Positions 25,926 to 35,134 of a stretch of 64,000 nt of DNA are shown piece after piece. The notes under the pieces were generated by a model. It was not told the DNA's origin, did not search any database, and saw only the letters and a program-made list of their open reading frames with translations. The stretch covers positions 9,241 through 73,240 of the forward strand of contig DQHW01000033.1 in NCBI GenBank assembly GCA_003524305.1, in the 5' to 3' direction. This DNA is from Anaerolineaceae bacterium (GTDB taxonomy: Bacteria; Chloroflexota; Anaerolineae; Anaerolineales; Anaerolineaceae). Each line of letters begins with the position of its first letter. The stretch's first letter is position 1. The translations under genes and the position numbers were made by a program.

Positions 25926-26570
25926 TTATTTGGCCGAGCTCTTTTTGATGCGCGCCCAAACTGAGTAAAAATGTACCAGGGGCGATGAGATTCTGCCCAT
26001 CGGCCGGGCAAAGCGCATGGCTGCACGTAAAGATTCGGCATCGTGAAACTCGGGTAACTCAGTATAGCAACGGCCAATCTCGTTTTGGTGGTGCCCATCC
26101 GAGCCGGCGTTGCCGGGCAAGTTGTGGCTTTGGGCAAACTCAAGCGCCAGTTTGTTGTAGTTGGCGTCAATCACACGTGCGTTGCGCACTTCCACAGCGT
26201 CAAGCTGCGGGGCGAGCCATTCGAGTGTCTCGAGCGGCCAGCCCGAGCGCTGCGGATCGAAGGGGTGCGAAATGCTAATAAAGGCACCCTGGTCTTTGAG
26301 GCGTTTGAGGGCTTCCTGCGGTTCAAGACGTTTGGGCAGCGGCACGGTCACGAACGCTGCCAGGAACTCTCCCTGGGTGGTTTGAACTTCTTCGCCCACG
26401 ATGATCAGGTCAGGCGCCAGCTTGTAAGCTTCAAGCGCGCCACCTATGGAGTTGTGGTCAGTGACCACCAGCTTGTCCAAACCGCGTTTGCGTGCTGCCT
26501 GGATCAATGCAGGGATCGGTGTGAGACTGTCTGATGAATGGAATGTGTGGCTGTGAAAATCAACCTTCAA
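25926..26570 (-). CDS. PHP-domain phosphoesterase
   Basis: About 214 residues from a TTG start at 26570, with GAAGG upstream; no ATG fits because the frame upstream lies inside the neighbouring gene. The PHP metal motifs are present: DFHSHTFHSSD near residue 4, VVTDHNSIGGALE near 33, EVQTTQGEF near 58, SHPFD near 95 and GNAGSDGHHQNEIGRCYT near 165. PHP enzymes hydrolyse phosphoesters using a metal cluster; stand-alone ones include 3',5'-nucleotide and histidinol phosphate phosphatases. It overlaps the preceding membrane-protein gene by 11 bp, so translation is probably coupled. Confidence 0.85.
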   Translation of the reverse strand: MKVDFHSHTFHSSDSLTPIPALIQAARKRGLDKLVVTDHNSIGGALEAYKLAPDLIIVGEEVQTTQGEFLAAFVTVPLPKRLEPQEALKRLKDQGAFISISHPFDPQRSGWPLETLEWLAPQLDAVEVRNARVIDANYNKLALEFAQSHNLPGNAGSDGHHQNEIGRCYTELPEFHDAESLRAAMRFARPMGRISSPLVHFYSVWARIKKSSAK

Positions 26571-27549
26571 TGATGCGGCCTTCCTGGCTGTTGATTCCGA
26601 GAGATTTACCTGCGACTGACCAAAGAGCAAGACCGAAAATAAAGGTAACCCAAAAAGTTGCCAATCTGAAGAGGATCGTTGCGGCCACGGCTTTTTCAGG
26701 TTGAAAACGCAGCAGCAACGTGAGCAGCATGGCCATGGCGACTTCCATAACACCCAGGCCGCCGGGCAGGCGGCTGGCCAAACTAACGGTGGTAGCAAAA
26801 GCAAAAACCAGGATGGAAGTAGCGATCAACGGAAGCGAGGGAGCGAATCCCAATCCCCTTAATATTATAAATAAAGCAGCCCCTTCTGCTGCCCATGAGA
26901 GGATGCCCAAGACAAACGAAATGGTCATATTGCCGACTGTGAATAAGGCAGGGTTGGCGTCAATGCATTCGCGCAACTGTGGAATAAATTGTTTCAGGAT
27001 GGGTACCTTGTTGCTGATCACGGAAGGTCCGCCCTGGGGTTGGGGAATTTTGAAATAAATCAGCATGCCAATGAAGGCTAAAAAGAGGCTGAGGAATAAC
27101 GGCCAGAGAGATGGATAGGCAATGGTGCCGATGACCATCAGCACAAACACGCTCAACCCGTCAGAGATTTGTTCGACCATGAATACCGAAACGGCGCGTT
27201 CAACGGGGATGCCTGAACGTTTGAAAAGCCAGATACCCTTGAAAGACTCTCCGACACGGGTGGGGGTCACTGACAGCGGCAGACAGATGAGAAACAACAC
27301 CATGGATTCAAGAAAGCTGACGTTGCGGACGCCTGAAGTGTGAAAGTTAATCGCGCGTTTGAGAAAGCGTAATGCCTGATTGAGAAAACTTAAAGCGATG
27401 GCCAGACCAAAATTAAGCCATTGAAATGACGCAAAAAGACCAGCAACCTGTTTGGCGTTGCCCAATAAAGCCAATCCCACCAGCACAATTAGTCCAAGGA
27501 GGAGACCGGGTAACAGTTGTCTATAGATGGAACGGGTGTGCGCATGCAT
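26560..27549 (-). CDS. Lysylphosphatidylglycerol synthase-like membrane protein (AglD/UPF0104)
   Basis: About 329 residues with eight or so membrane spans. It matches the membrane region of the MprF/AglD family: LNQALRFLKRAINFHTSG near residue 60, PLSVTPTRVGESFKG near 90 with the conserved Pro and Gly-Glu, and SRLPGGLGVMEVAMAMLL near 258. Such proteins flip or transfer lipids, but this one lacks the catalytic C-terminal MprF domain, so aminoacylation of lipid is not predicted. The ATG at 27549 has GAGG 8 nt upstream; an upstream start at 27570 is less likely. It is paired with the PHP gene. Confidence 0.85.
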   Translation of the reverse strand: MHAHTRSIYRQLLPGLLLGLIVLVGLALLGNAKQVAGLFASFQWLNFGLAIALSFLNQALRFLKRAINFHTSGVRNVSFLESMVLFLICLPLSVTPTRVGESFKGIWLFKRSGIPVERAVSVFMVEQISDGLSVFVLMVIGTIAYPSLWPLFLSLFLAFIGMLIYFKIPQPQGGPSVISNKVPILKQFIPQLRECIDANPALFTVGNMTISFVLGILSWAAEGAALFIILRGLGFAPSLPLIATSILVFAFATTVSLASRLPGGLGVMEVAMAMLLTLLLRFQPEKAVAATILFRLATFWVTFIFGLALWSVAGKSLGINSQEGRIIEG

Positions 27550-27644
27550 GCAGGAAACCTCAATACCCAAATTATAAGTCGAATTTTCCTGAATTGTCCA
27601 TACAGGTTAGCAAAGAGCTTTTTTTATTAGACCATGCAATTGTG

Positions 27645-29720
27645 TTAGTTGCCTGGTTGTAAAACAGTTATATTGTCAAAGGTATAAGAAACAGGCTGAC
27701 TGGCTTCCATGGGCCAGATGATCACCCCTATGGTCGGTGAATACTTTTGAGCCGTATCAAATGCGAGCGAGTAAACAGCTTTTCCGTTTAGCGCGTAGGT
27801 GAATTTGTTCGGTCCTGTTTCACCATCAGATTCAACCCAGACTGATAATTGATTGGGTTTGCCATTGATCGGTAGGGCAGCACTATTTGGAGAAGATTCG
27901 GTATTATAAAGCGTCGTCGATACACCGTTACGAATGCATCCGATCACAATTGAGTCTTCTGAGGTGAGCAGAAGATAATCAAAATTATCAGGGTCATTAA
28001 AATTGGTGATCAAACCGGCACCACTCAAGCCAGTTCCTGAGAGTTGGTTCATGGTTACCGAAAAAGTAAAATTTGAGGGAATTTCGGTCAAGTCAATTTT
28101 TGAATAAATATAACCACCATCCCTGGCATTGATGTCTACCTGGTAAGCCTGATTGGTTATGGCGAATGTCCCCTTTCCGTAGTCGTCATCAAAGGAGTCT
28201 TCAAACCATGTGCCAGACCCTTGAGAGAAATCGTCAACATAAACCTTTGAACCGCCCAGGTTTATTTGTGTCCCATCAACCGATTTACCGTGAACCGGGC
28301 TGATCCATTGTTGATATAAGTAGCCGGTCAGATCACCAGATAGACTTTGAACCTGATACCAATCCCTTGCTGTCGAGGCCTGCCCCAAATTAAAGAGGAA
28401 TTCGCCGTGAACAATTGGATCCAGTTCAGGGCTATTAATATCCGGTTCAGCACGCAGATAGGTTCTTTGCGCTACAACTTCAAACAGTTCGGTTTCTACG
28501 ACCTGATAAAGGGGTTCATTTTGAGACAGGGCGGTGCCGGCTTCAGAATTTTTGGGTGTGTCATAAAGTAGCGCCAGGGGTGAAGATTTATCTTTTTTGC
28601 TTCCACTGATCAATATAATGATGACCAAAATGATGATACCGGTCATGCTTAATAAAATGGTTGAAGTGATTCTGCTTTTTTGTTTGCGTTTTTTCTCTGC
28701 CAAGACTCGTTGAGATGGTAGATCCAGGGCCTGTAGAGCTTTAAGGTCCCTGGCTATATTCCCAATTTGATTCTTGATCGCAATTTTCGAGGGATTGTCA
28801 GGGGATTGATGTACTTTTTCGAGATCGCTTTCGGCGAGTTCAATCAACGGGATCAACTGCCAGGGAATCTCGGGGTAGGGTGTTTTAAGGTCCAACGATT
28901 TCAATTCACCTGTGACGGACTCAACTTTCATGCGAGGATAAATGGCATTCAATTTTGTCAGTAAAGCGTTTAATTCGGTGCGGAGACGCGTCTTGACAGC
29001 GGTTTGCGGATTGCCCACCAACAAATTAAGATCTGATTGTAAATCTTCGTTCAGTTTTTCCATCTCTTCTACCGTAAGATTGGCGAGAGGAGCATATTTC
29101 AGTGATTTTAATTGACGTGTGAGTAGTAAAGTTTCAAGTTCGGTTAAATGGTTTTCGCATTGAGTACGTTCCTGGTTAAGGGCGGCAAGGCGGCTGCTGA
29201 TGGAAGGATCTGTTGTGTAAGGATTAAGCCCATTAATGATCTCAATGAGAGCTGCCAAATCGTTTTCAAAAACCTCCATGGATTCTTCCCAGCCTTCTTC
29301 AAGTTTCGCTGAATCCATGTTCAGTTTGCGGATGCGTATCAACGTGCTGCATTCATCCAGACGCAGGGAGGTGAGCTGCTGCAATTCGACGGGGATGAGT
29401 TGGGGTTTTCGCGTCAGGCTTCTGATCTCTTGACGGATAGTGTTTAACTTCATTTCTTCTGTGTTGATCGATTGGCTGATCTGCACCCGCTTTAACTCCA
29501 CCTTGGTGACGTATGTGTTTTCTTTGATGGCGGAATGAGATTTTTCTCCAGACTCTTGAATGGCCTGGGTAAGTTTTTCGATCAACTTGAGGGTGACATA
29601 CCCTTCACCCCGATCCACGGCGAGTTTGGATCCGCAGGAGGCGCAAAAGAGAATATCAATATCTTCCGGGATGGAGATGGGTGCTCCACAGGCTGTGCAG
29701 TTGAGTTTGACGATTTGCAT
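27645..29720 (-). CDS. Zinc-ribbon, coiled-coil, SH3b and LamG-like membrane protein
   Basis: A 691-residue protein of unusual layout. An N-terminal zinc ribbon (CTACGAP and CASCGSK, four Cys, residues 8-32) is cytoplasmic. Helical, charged, probably coiled-coil segments run from about 40 to 340. One membrane span lies near residues 352-375 (IIILVIIILISG). Outside, a bacterial SH3 domain near 405-470 (QRTYLRAEPDINSPELD, WYQVQSLSGDLTGYLYQQW) is followed by a LamG/DUF1080-like domain near 490-690 that begins YVDDFSQGSGTW. This end domain resembles the modules of the lipoprotein at 11770-13350. Function is unknown; a sensor or cell-wall-linked scaffold is possible. Confidence 0.7.
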   Translation of the reverse strand: MQIVKLNCTACGAPISIPEDIDILFCASCGSKLAVDRGEGYVTLKLIEKLTQAIQESGEKSHSAIKENTYVTKVELKRVQISQSINTEEMKLNTIRQEIRSLTRKPQLIPVELQQLTSLRLDECSTLIRIRKLNMDSAKLEEGWEESMEVFENDLAALIEIINGLNPYTTDPSISSRLAALNQERTQCENHLTELETLLLTRQLKSLKYAPLANLTVEEMEKLNEDLQSDLNLLVGNPQTAVKTRLRTELNALLTKLNAIYPRMKVESVTGELKSLDLKTPYPEIPWQLIPLIELAESDLEKVHQSPDNPSKIAIKNQIGNIARDLKALQALDLPSQRVLAEKKRKQKSRITSTILLSMTGIIILVIIILISGSKKDKSSPLALLYDTPKNSEAGTALSQNEPLYQVVETELFEVVAQRTYLRAEPDINSPELDPIVHGEFLFNLGQASTARDWYQVQSLSGDLTGYLYQQWISPVHGKSVDGTQINLGGSKVYVDDFSQGSGTWFEDSFDDDYGKGTFAITNQAYQVDINARDGGYIYSKIDLTEIPSNFTFSVTMNQLSGTGLSGAGLITNFNDPDNFDYLLLTSEDSIVIGCIRNGVSTTLYNTESSPNSAALPINGKPNQLSVWVESDGETGPNKFTYALNGKAVYSLAFDTAQKYSPTIGVIIWPMEASQPVSYTFDNITVLQPGN

Positions 29721-29852
29721 GGTTCATTCCCTCCAATGACTGCCAATCGAAATGTTGGTAACTGATCTATTAAGATTTTACAACTAAAGACAATAAATGA
29801 TTGGAATAAAATCTCGTTTTACTGAATAAAAAAACTGTGAATTAATGTAATG

Positions 29853-30410
29853 TTAAAAAATGTAAGGGATAAACCTTTTAGTTGTTTTCATATACTGCAT
29901 ATATTTTTCACCAAAGTAGCGGATGCATTCGGTTTCATCTGCACGAGCGGTAAGATAGAGACAAATACTGGCTGCCAGTGCAAGTGAACCGGCAATAGGG
30001 GAAGGTGATTTAAAAAAGGCAGCCCACGAAAGCAGCAAGAGTGAACTATACATGGGATGGCGGATGTAATGATAAATGCCACTGGTAATAAGATTTGTGG
30101 TCTTTTCAAAAGCTAGGAGATTTGGTTCACCTTCACGATTTGTGGCGGGTTTACCCTTGGAAATCAAGGATCGTATGCCGAAGTATAGCGGCAGAAGAGA
30201 ATTGACCAACAAAATCCATGAGATAATCTGGTGCCAGGATAACGGATCAACAAACCATGCTTCAAGATTGACTGCAATCAACAGCAAAATTAATTCCCAG
30301 GCGAAGAAACGCCAGAATCCATGTGAACGCGGTTTTAACAACGATCCTCGTGAAATCACAGCAATGATCACAGCTAGTACGGCAACGACACTCCACTTAA
30401 TCATTGACAA
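29853..30410 (-). CDS. Isoprenylcysteine carboxyl methyltransferase family protein
   Basis: A 185-residue membrane protein with four or five spans. The conserved block YHYIRHPMYSSLLLLSWA near residues 113-130 and RADETECIRYFGEKYMQY near 155 match the ICMT/PEMT fold that binds S-adenosylmethionine. Bacterial members are mostly uncharacterised, and prenyl-cysteine targets are not known in this group. The name gives the fold, not the substrate. Confidence 0.8.
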   Translation of the reverse strand: MSMIKWSVVAVLAVIIAVISRGSLLKPRSHGFWRFFAWELILLLIAVNLEAWFVDPLSWHQIISWILLVNSLLPLYFGIRSLISKGKPATNREGEPNLLAFEKTTNLITSGIYHYIRHPMYSSLLLLSWAAFFKSPSPIAGSLALAASICLYLTARADETECIRYFGEKYMQYMKTTKRFIPYIF

Positions 30411-30477
30411 CCCCTTTCTTATACATAATTAATTATATTGATGTCAGAAAAAGGGTCAATTGAAAACGATTAACCCG

Positions 30478-30505
30478 TTGCATAAAATAGAGGTCTTTGT
30501 ATAAT
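30478..30505 (+). promoter_or_regulatory. Promoter for the beta-propeller lipoprotein
   Basis: TTGCAT (30478-30483) and a consensus TATAAT (30500-30505) are separated by 16 bp, 50 bp before the start codon. Confidence 0.6.
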
Positions 30506-30554
30506 TAGAGTAATTAAGTCTTATTCGTTAATCATCAGTGGAGGAGTTATTTTT

Positions 30555-31949
30555 ATGAATCACAAATTGCGCTCAATATTAGCTGGTTTACTGGTCTTGG
30601 CTTTGGTCAGCCTGGCATGCGGAATATCAATCCCAAGTGGAACAACCATTGACAATGCGGCCACTGCAGTGGCAGGGACTGTGAACGCATTGGCTGGTAC
30701 CGCAGAAAGCCTCATTACAGTCATTCCACATGACTTGACGCTAACCCCCGATGATGGTCTGCCGACACTTCCTCCATTGGTTGAAGCTGCACCGCTGCGA
30801 GTGAGTTTTGCCGCACCGGATGGCAGTCTCTACACCTGGACGGAGGGCATGGCAACCGCGGTTCAGTTGGTCGGCCCCAGCGGAATATGCTGCAGCTACG
30901 TTTCGCCTGACGGAACGTTAATCGCATTTACACGCTATACGGATTATCAATTTGTAGCGCTTGAAGTGATAAACTCGGATGGCAGCAACCGCCGCACTCT
31001 CTTGGATGCGGCCGCCATGAATGCACTTCCGCGGCCTGATGGATCTGTTGGTTCAGAAGCCGGGCAAATCGTCTGGGTTCCCAACAGCCACGTTCTGGCC
31101 ATGAATACGCGGACGGTATATGAAGGCCCTGGTTTGGCTTTCAGTGAGAATCTTTATCTTATAAATACTGATACCAGCATGTTAACCACACTGCTAAGCA
31201 CAGGTTCGTCATCGTGGAAGTTCTTCTATTCTCCCGACGCCAGCAAAATTGCCGTCAGCCTGCCCACTCAAGTGGATATGTATAACGCAGATGGAAGTGT
31301 GTTGAAACTGCATGAAATTTATTATGATTTTGTGAACACCGCATCGGAATATGCCTGGGTGGCTTCACCGGTCTGGTCCGCAGACAGCCTGAACCTGGCG
31401 GCTGGCGTTCCTCCTGCCAACCCCTGGGATGAAGTGCCAGATGATTCGCGCGTCTATCGTTTTGCTGCAGATGGTTTGTCAGGTGAAATTAGTTTTCAGA
31501 CTCAGATGCCATTTTTAGAAGGCGGTTCTGTTGCATTCGCACCTGATCAAAGTAAGTTTCTTTACTTTACCCGGTTCGGGGCGCCTGCGGATAATACTTA
31601 TACTCTCAATATAGGGTTTTTTGACGGCACACCAAATGTAGCTTATACCAACGGAGGATTTAATGAGAACCCTGTATGGTCGCCGGATAATACCCACTTC
31701 TTCTATGCCATAGGCAGCGGCGGAACCAATACTCCATATATTGGGCAGGTTGGAGCGGCACCTGCTGCCATCGCGGATTATACCAATGCCGGACAGATCC
31801 AATGGCTGGATGCCAACCGCTACCTGGTGGTATCACAGAATGCCGGCGTATCCAGGCTGCTGCTTGGCACCATTGGCGCACCGACCGGATTGGTCTTCGA
31901 CAGCGGCTCAGCCTCAACCAATTTCTTGACCTTCTCGGTGAATCGGTAA
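30555..31949 (+). CDS. Exported lipoprotein with TolB/WD40-like beta-propeller repeats
   Basis: A 464-residue lipoprotein with a signal ending in SLACG (Cys near residue 22). The mature part contains propeller-like repeats with SPDGTLIAFTRYTDYQFVALEVINSDGSNRR near 115 and similar blades SPDASKIAVSL, WSADSLNLAAGV, APDQSKFLYF and SPDNTHFFYAI, of the kind found in TolB-like and DPP-type propellers. The protein probably sits outside the membrane, with unknown binding partner. GGAGGAG precedes the start, and a strong terminator follows the stop. Confidence 0.75.
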   Translation: MNHKLRSILAGLLVLALVSLACGISIPSGTTIDNAATAVAGTVNALAGTAESLITVIPHDLTLTPDDGLPTLPPLVEAAPLRVSFAAPDGSLYTWTEGMATAVQLVGPSGICCSYVSPDGTLIAFTRYTDYQFVALEVINSDGSNRRTLLDAAAMNALPRPDGSVGSEAGQIVWVPNSHVLAMNTRTVYEGPGLAFSENLYLINTDTSMLTTLLSTGSSSWKFFYSPDASKIAVSLPTQVDMYNADGSVLKLHEIYYDFVNTASEYAWVASPVWSADSLNLAAGVPPANPWDEVPDDSRVYRFAADGLSGEISFQTQMPFLEGGSVAFAPDQSKFLYFTRFGAPADNTYTLNIGFFDGTPNVAYTNGGFNENPVWSPDNTHFFYAIGSGGTNTPYIGQVGAAPAAIADYTNAGQIQWLDANRYLVVSQNAGVSRLLLGTIGAPTGLVFDSGSASTNFLTFSVNR

Positions 31950-31968
31950 TTCATATATAGAAGTTTAA

Positions 31969-32000
31969 AACCAGAGGGTCATGACTCTCTGGTTTTTTTT
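31969..32000 (+). terminator. Intrinsic terminator after the propeller lipoprotein
   Basis: AACCAGAG at 31969 pairs with CTCTGGTT ending at 31994, with one G-U pair in the stem, followed by a run of T on the plus strand. Confidence 0.9.
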
Positions 32001-32084
32001 ATCCCTTGACGATTGATGCTTTTTTGAGTGTATAATCCTGAAAGCGCCGGAATATTTTGCGCTTATGGATTCAGGAGCAAATTT

Positions 32085-33296
32085 ATGCTAAAACACCTTT
32101 CGCAAAAAATCATCACCGTACTTTTTCTGATAACCCTCGGTTTGAGCGCTTGTCAAACCGCAACGCTTGACCCGGTAATAGCAGAGCAGACCATGCAGGC
32201 GGCTGTGGCACTTACACTCACTGCAGCTCCAACGCTTACTCCTTTGCCGACTGCGACCAGTACACCAACCCCGAAAGCATCACCCACACCTGTCAACGTG
32301 GTTTACGGACCGGAGAATTTTCCGGCGAATGTAAATCCGCTCACCGGATTGGAAGTGGAAGATCCCACGATTCTTGACCGCAGGCCGGTGATGATGAAGG
32401 TCGCGAATCAGGCTGCGGGGCGACCGCATGCAGGGCTGACCAACGCGGATATTGTGTTTGATTATTACATCGGCAACGGTCTTGACCGCTTTGTGGCGTT
32501 GTATTACGGTAAAGATGACAGCAGGGTCGGTTCAATGCGTTCCGGTCGATATGTTGATATCCCATTGACGCAAATGTACCAGGGCATTATCGGTATCATC
32601 TCTGCCTGGAAACCCGAATTGGACAAGATTTTGGGCACATTAGGCGGCAGGGTGGTCAATACCGAGCATTGTAATGATCAGTTTAAAGCCATATGTGACG
32701 ACGGTCCAAACACAGAGACCAGTGTTTTTGGTAATACTGCCGAGATGACAGCTTACTATGCATCCAAAGATTACGCGACCAATGATAAACCCAACCTGGA
32801 CGGCATGGCGTTTGCCACCATACCTCCGGCGGGCGGTGTGCCGGTAACTCAATTCACCATGCACTTTGGCAAGAACATCAACCAACAGTGGATTTATGAT
32901 CCCGCGACCAAGAAGTACATGCATTGGATAGATGAAGTGGATGGCAGCGGTAATTCGCGGATGATCCCTCTCGTTGACCGTAATAACAACGAGCAATTGG
33001 CCACTTCAAATGTGATCACGATCTTTGCGAAGTTGAGTGTTTTAAATGGAGAAACCGACTCCATCCATGAATATGAGATTCAAAACGCAAAGGGTCGTGC
33101 ACTGATCTGCCGCGACGGCATGGTTTATGATGTGTTTTACAAATCCGGCTGGGATACCCCGATTCAGTTTTTTGATGCGGAAGGAAACCCCTTCCCGCTG
33201 CAGCCGGGCAATACCTGGATTCATCTGACCGGCGTGTATTCCAAGGTCACCGAAGAACCAGCCGGCACATGGATGGTTAGGTTGGGAATTCCGTAA
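32085..33296 (+). CDS. DUF3048 (YerB-like) lipoprotein
   Basis: About 403 residues. The start ATG at 32085 has AGGAG 8 nt upstream; the frame is open earlier but without signal-like residues. Lipobox LSACQ is followed by a Thr/Pro-rich linker (PTLTPLPTATSTPTPKASPTP). The DUF3048 core begins NPLTGLEVEDPTILDRRPVMMKV near residue 85 and includes GSMRSGRYVDIPL near 150. The family includes Bacillus YerB, a lipoprotein of unclear role. It is a single-gene unit. Confidence 0.88.
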   Translation: MLKHLSQKIITVLFLITLGLSACQTATLDPVIAEQTMQAAVALTLTAAPTLTPLPTATSTPTPKASPTPVNVVYGPENFPANVNPLTGLEVEDPTILDRRPVMMKVANQAAGRPHAGLTNADIVFDYYIGNGLDRFVALYYGKDDSRVGSMRSGRYVDIPLTQMYQGIIGIISAWKPELDKILGTLGGRVVNTEHCNDQFKAICDDGPNTETSVFGNTAEMTAYYASKDYATNDKPNLDGMAFATIPPAGGVPVTQFTMHFGKNINQQWIYDPATKKYMHWIDEVDGSGNSRMIPLVDRNNNEQLATSNVITIFAKLSVLNGETDSIHEYEIQNAKGRALICRDGMVYDVFYKSGWDTPIQFFDAEGNPFPLQPGNTWIHLTGVYSKVTEEPAGTWMVRLGIP

Positions 33297-33317
33297 TCCG
33301 AAGTTTATAGAAAACTT

Positions 33318-33353
33318 ACATCCGAATCTCAATTTTAGATTCGGATGTTTTTT
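33318..33353 (+). terminator. Intrinsic terminator after the DUF3048 gene
   Basis: ACATCCGAATCT (33318-33329) pairs perfectly with AGATTCGGATGT ending at 33348 and is followed by a T run. It lies 22 bp beyond the stop. Confidence 0.92.
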
Positions 33354-33474
33354 AAATTAATATTTTCGTGGTTAGGGCTGACTTGGACTCATCTTGCATA
33401 ATTAAAAATCGTTTTCCGAAAAATTGGTGTAATTTTCTCATAATTCCCAGCACTTTATGTCAGGCGACTTTTCT

Positions 33475-34032
33475 TTATTTTATTCCATAGCGGAGGAAAA
33501 CTACGCCACTGTCAAAACGGTGTTCTTGCAAAAGTTCAAGCTCAAATCGAACATTGTCAGGTAGAGCTTGTTTTCCCCCGCCGACGAGAATCGGGACAAG
33601 AAACAAATGACATTCGTCGATTAATCCCGAGCGAAAAGCCTGGGCAGCAAGCTCAGGACCACCTATGAGAATATCTTGATCTACAGAACCTTTCAATTGT
33701 CGAATGACCTCTGGAACAAAGTTTCGCTCAAGTTGTGTTTTGCCAGTGGATAAAGTCTGCATGGTCTTTGAGTAAACGTATTTATTGGCTGCTTGCCAGA
33801 CCTCTGCGAAGTCGCGTCTAAGTGGAGAATTAGCAGCCATGGTGGGGTCAGTCTCCCACACTTCCATGGTTTCATACATCCGCCGTCCCAAAAGATGAGT
33901 ATGCATAGATCGAAGGAGGTTTGTGATAAACCTGTAATATTCCTCACTTGGTTCTGTCCAATCAAACTTTCCATCCTTGTCTTCTGTGTATCCGTCGAGT
34001 GACATATTCGTCATGTAGATCAATTTAGCCAT
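33475..34032 (-). CDS. Dihydrofolate reductase/RibD C-terminal-like protein
   Basis: About 185 residues of the DHFR-like RibD-C fold. Motifs are KLIYMTNMSLDGYTEDKDG near the N-terminus, LLGRRMYETMEVW near 55, and DILIGGPELAAQAFRSGLIDECHLFLVPILVGGGKQAL near 120, all usual for this stand-alone group. Such proteins are NADPH-binding reductases of unknown substrate; they are not the deaminase-fused RibD of riboflavin synthesis. The start at 34032 has GAGG upstream. Confidence 0.87.
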   Translation of the reverse strand: MAKLIYMTNMSLDGYTEDKDGKFDWTEPSEEYYRFITNLLRSMHTHLLGRRMYETMEVWETDPTMAANSPLRRDFAEVWQAANKYVYSKTMQTLSTGKTQLERNFVPEVIRQLKGSVDQDILIGGPELAAQAFRSGLIDECHLFLVPILVGGGKQALPDNVRFELELLQEHRFDSGVVFLRYGIK

Positions 34033-34111
34033 ATACGACCTCAATATTAATCCCAAAAATCAAGCGACTCTTGCAAATCGCACGAATTGTTTGAAGACTA
34101 CTTAACTGGTT

Positions 34112-34486
34112 TTATTCTGAAACATTTGAGGCAAACTGCAGACGGTTACCCTCAAGGTCAAAAAATGTGCCATAACACACCATGCCAGGGATGGTAATGG
34201 CATCCTCACAACGAACGCCGCGGGCGCGTAGTAGTTTTGTGGTTTCTATAGCATCATCCACTGCGAAGACGGCGGTGGCGCCGCCTAATTTGGGTGGAAC
34301 TGGTTCGGGGCTATCCCAACGGTTGATTGAGATGTGGGTTTCGTTCTCCCGGCCAAATTCAACCCAGCCTGCTTCATCACTTGAGAAAACGACTGGCCAT
34401 TCAAGGGTATCTTGATAGAATTTCTTGGCTTTTTCCCAATCGGTTACGTAATATGAGACGACATTTACATTTTTGAACAGGGACAT
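34112..34486 (-). CDS. VOC (glyoxalase/bleomycin resistance) family protein
   Basis: About 124 residues, a single vicinal-oxygen-chelate domain pair. KFYQDTLEWPVVFSSDEAGWVEFG near residue 22 and GMVCYGTFFDLEGNRLQFA near 103 are typical, the last with the Glu metal-ligand position. ATG at 34486 has GAGGAG upstream. Exact substrate is unknown; these are often small detoxification or unassigned enzymes. Confidence 0.88.
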   Translation of the reverse strand: MSLFKNVNVVSYYVTDWEKAKKFYQDTLEWPVVFSSDEAGWVEFGRENETHISINRWDSPEPVPPKLGGATAVFAVDDAIETTKLLRARGVRCEDAITIPGMVCYGTFFDLEGNRLQFASNVSE

Positions 34487-34615
34487 TTTTACTCCTCTCG
34501 AAAACAATACTTAATTGATAAACAATATCAAAATAATACTGGATTTTTGCCGAAGATACAAATGGATCATGTATTTTGTACCCATGCCTCAAGTAAATGG
34601 ATTGGTGAGCAGCCT

Positions 34616-35116
34616 TTAAGAATTAATGAACGATTTTAACGCACCATAAGAAATGACCTCATGATTGTTTTCAACAAAGGATATGGCTTCTTTGGAACCG
34701 CTGGCGATGGCTCCAGGGACGAGAAAAGCCTTGTAATCCAAATCCCAGGCACCGCGGATGGTGGACAGGATGCACCACTCGGCGCAATATCCGGTGATGA
34801 TCAGTGTATCCACGCCCAGGGCTTTGAGTTGGTTGTGCAGATCAGTTTTGTTGAAAGAATTGTTATAGGTTTTGGTGATGCGTAAATCGCCGGGTTGAAC
34901 GTCAAACGCCTCTGGTAGATCAAAGCCTTCAGTACCCGGTAGAAGGCCGTCCTCTTCATCCATGTGTTGAACGAATACAATGGGTAATTTGTGCTCATGG
35001 AAAAGTTGAATCGTGGGAACAATGTATTGAACAGCATTGTTAAGTGATTTGGCTGTGTCGGGGTCGTCTTTGAAAAATTGTTTTTGAACATCAATAACCA
35101 GCAATGCAGGTTTCAT
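34616..35116 (-). CDS. Isochorismatase-like cysteine hydrolase
   Basis: A 166-residue hydrolase of the isochorismatase/nicotinamidase fold. The catalytic Asp is in LLVIDVQKQFF near residue 9, a Lys in LRITKTYNNSF near 82, and Cys in ITGYCAEWCILSTIRGA near 115. Bacterial relatives hydrolyse amides such as nicotinamide, ureidoacrylate or biuret. The metal ligands seen in nicotinamidase are not obvious, so nicotinamide is not assumed. It is 18 bp after the aminopeptidase on the same strand. Confidence 0.85.
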   Translation of the reverse strand: MKPALLVIDVQKQFFKDDPDTAKSLNNAVQYIVPTIQLFHEHKLPIVFVQHMDEEDGLLPGTEGFDLPEAFDVQPGDLRITKTYNNSFNKTDLHNQLKALGVDTLIITGYCAEWCILSTIRGAWDLDYKAFLVPGAIASGSKEAISFVENNHEVISYGALKSFINS

Positions 35117-35134
35117 TTTGTCTCCAATATTACA

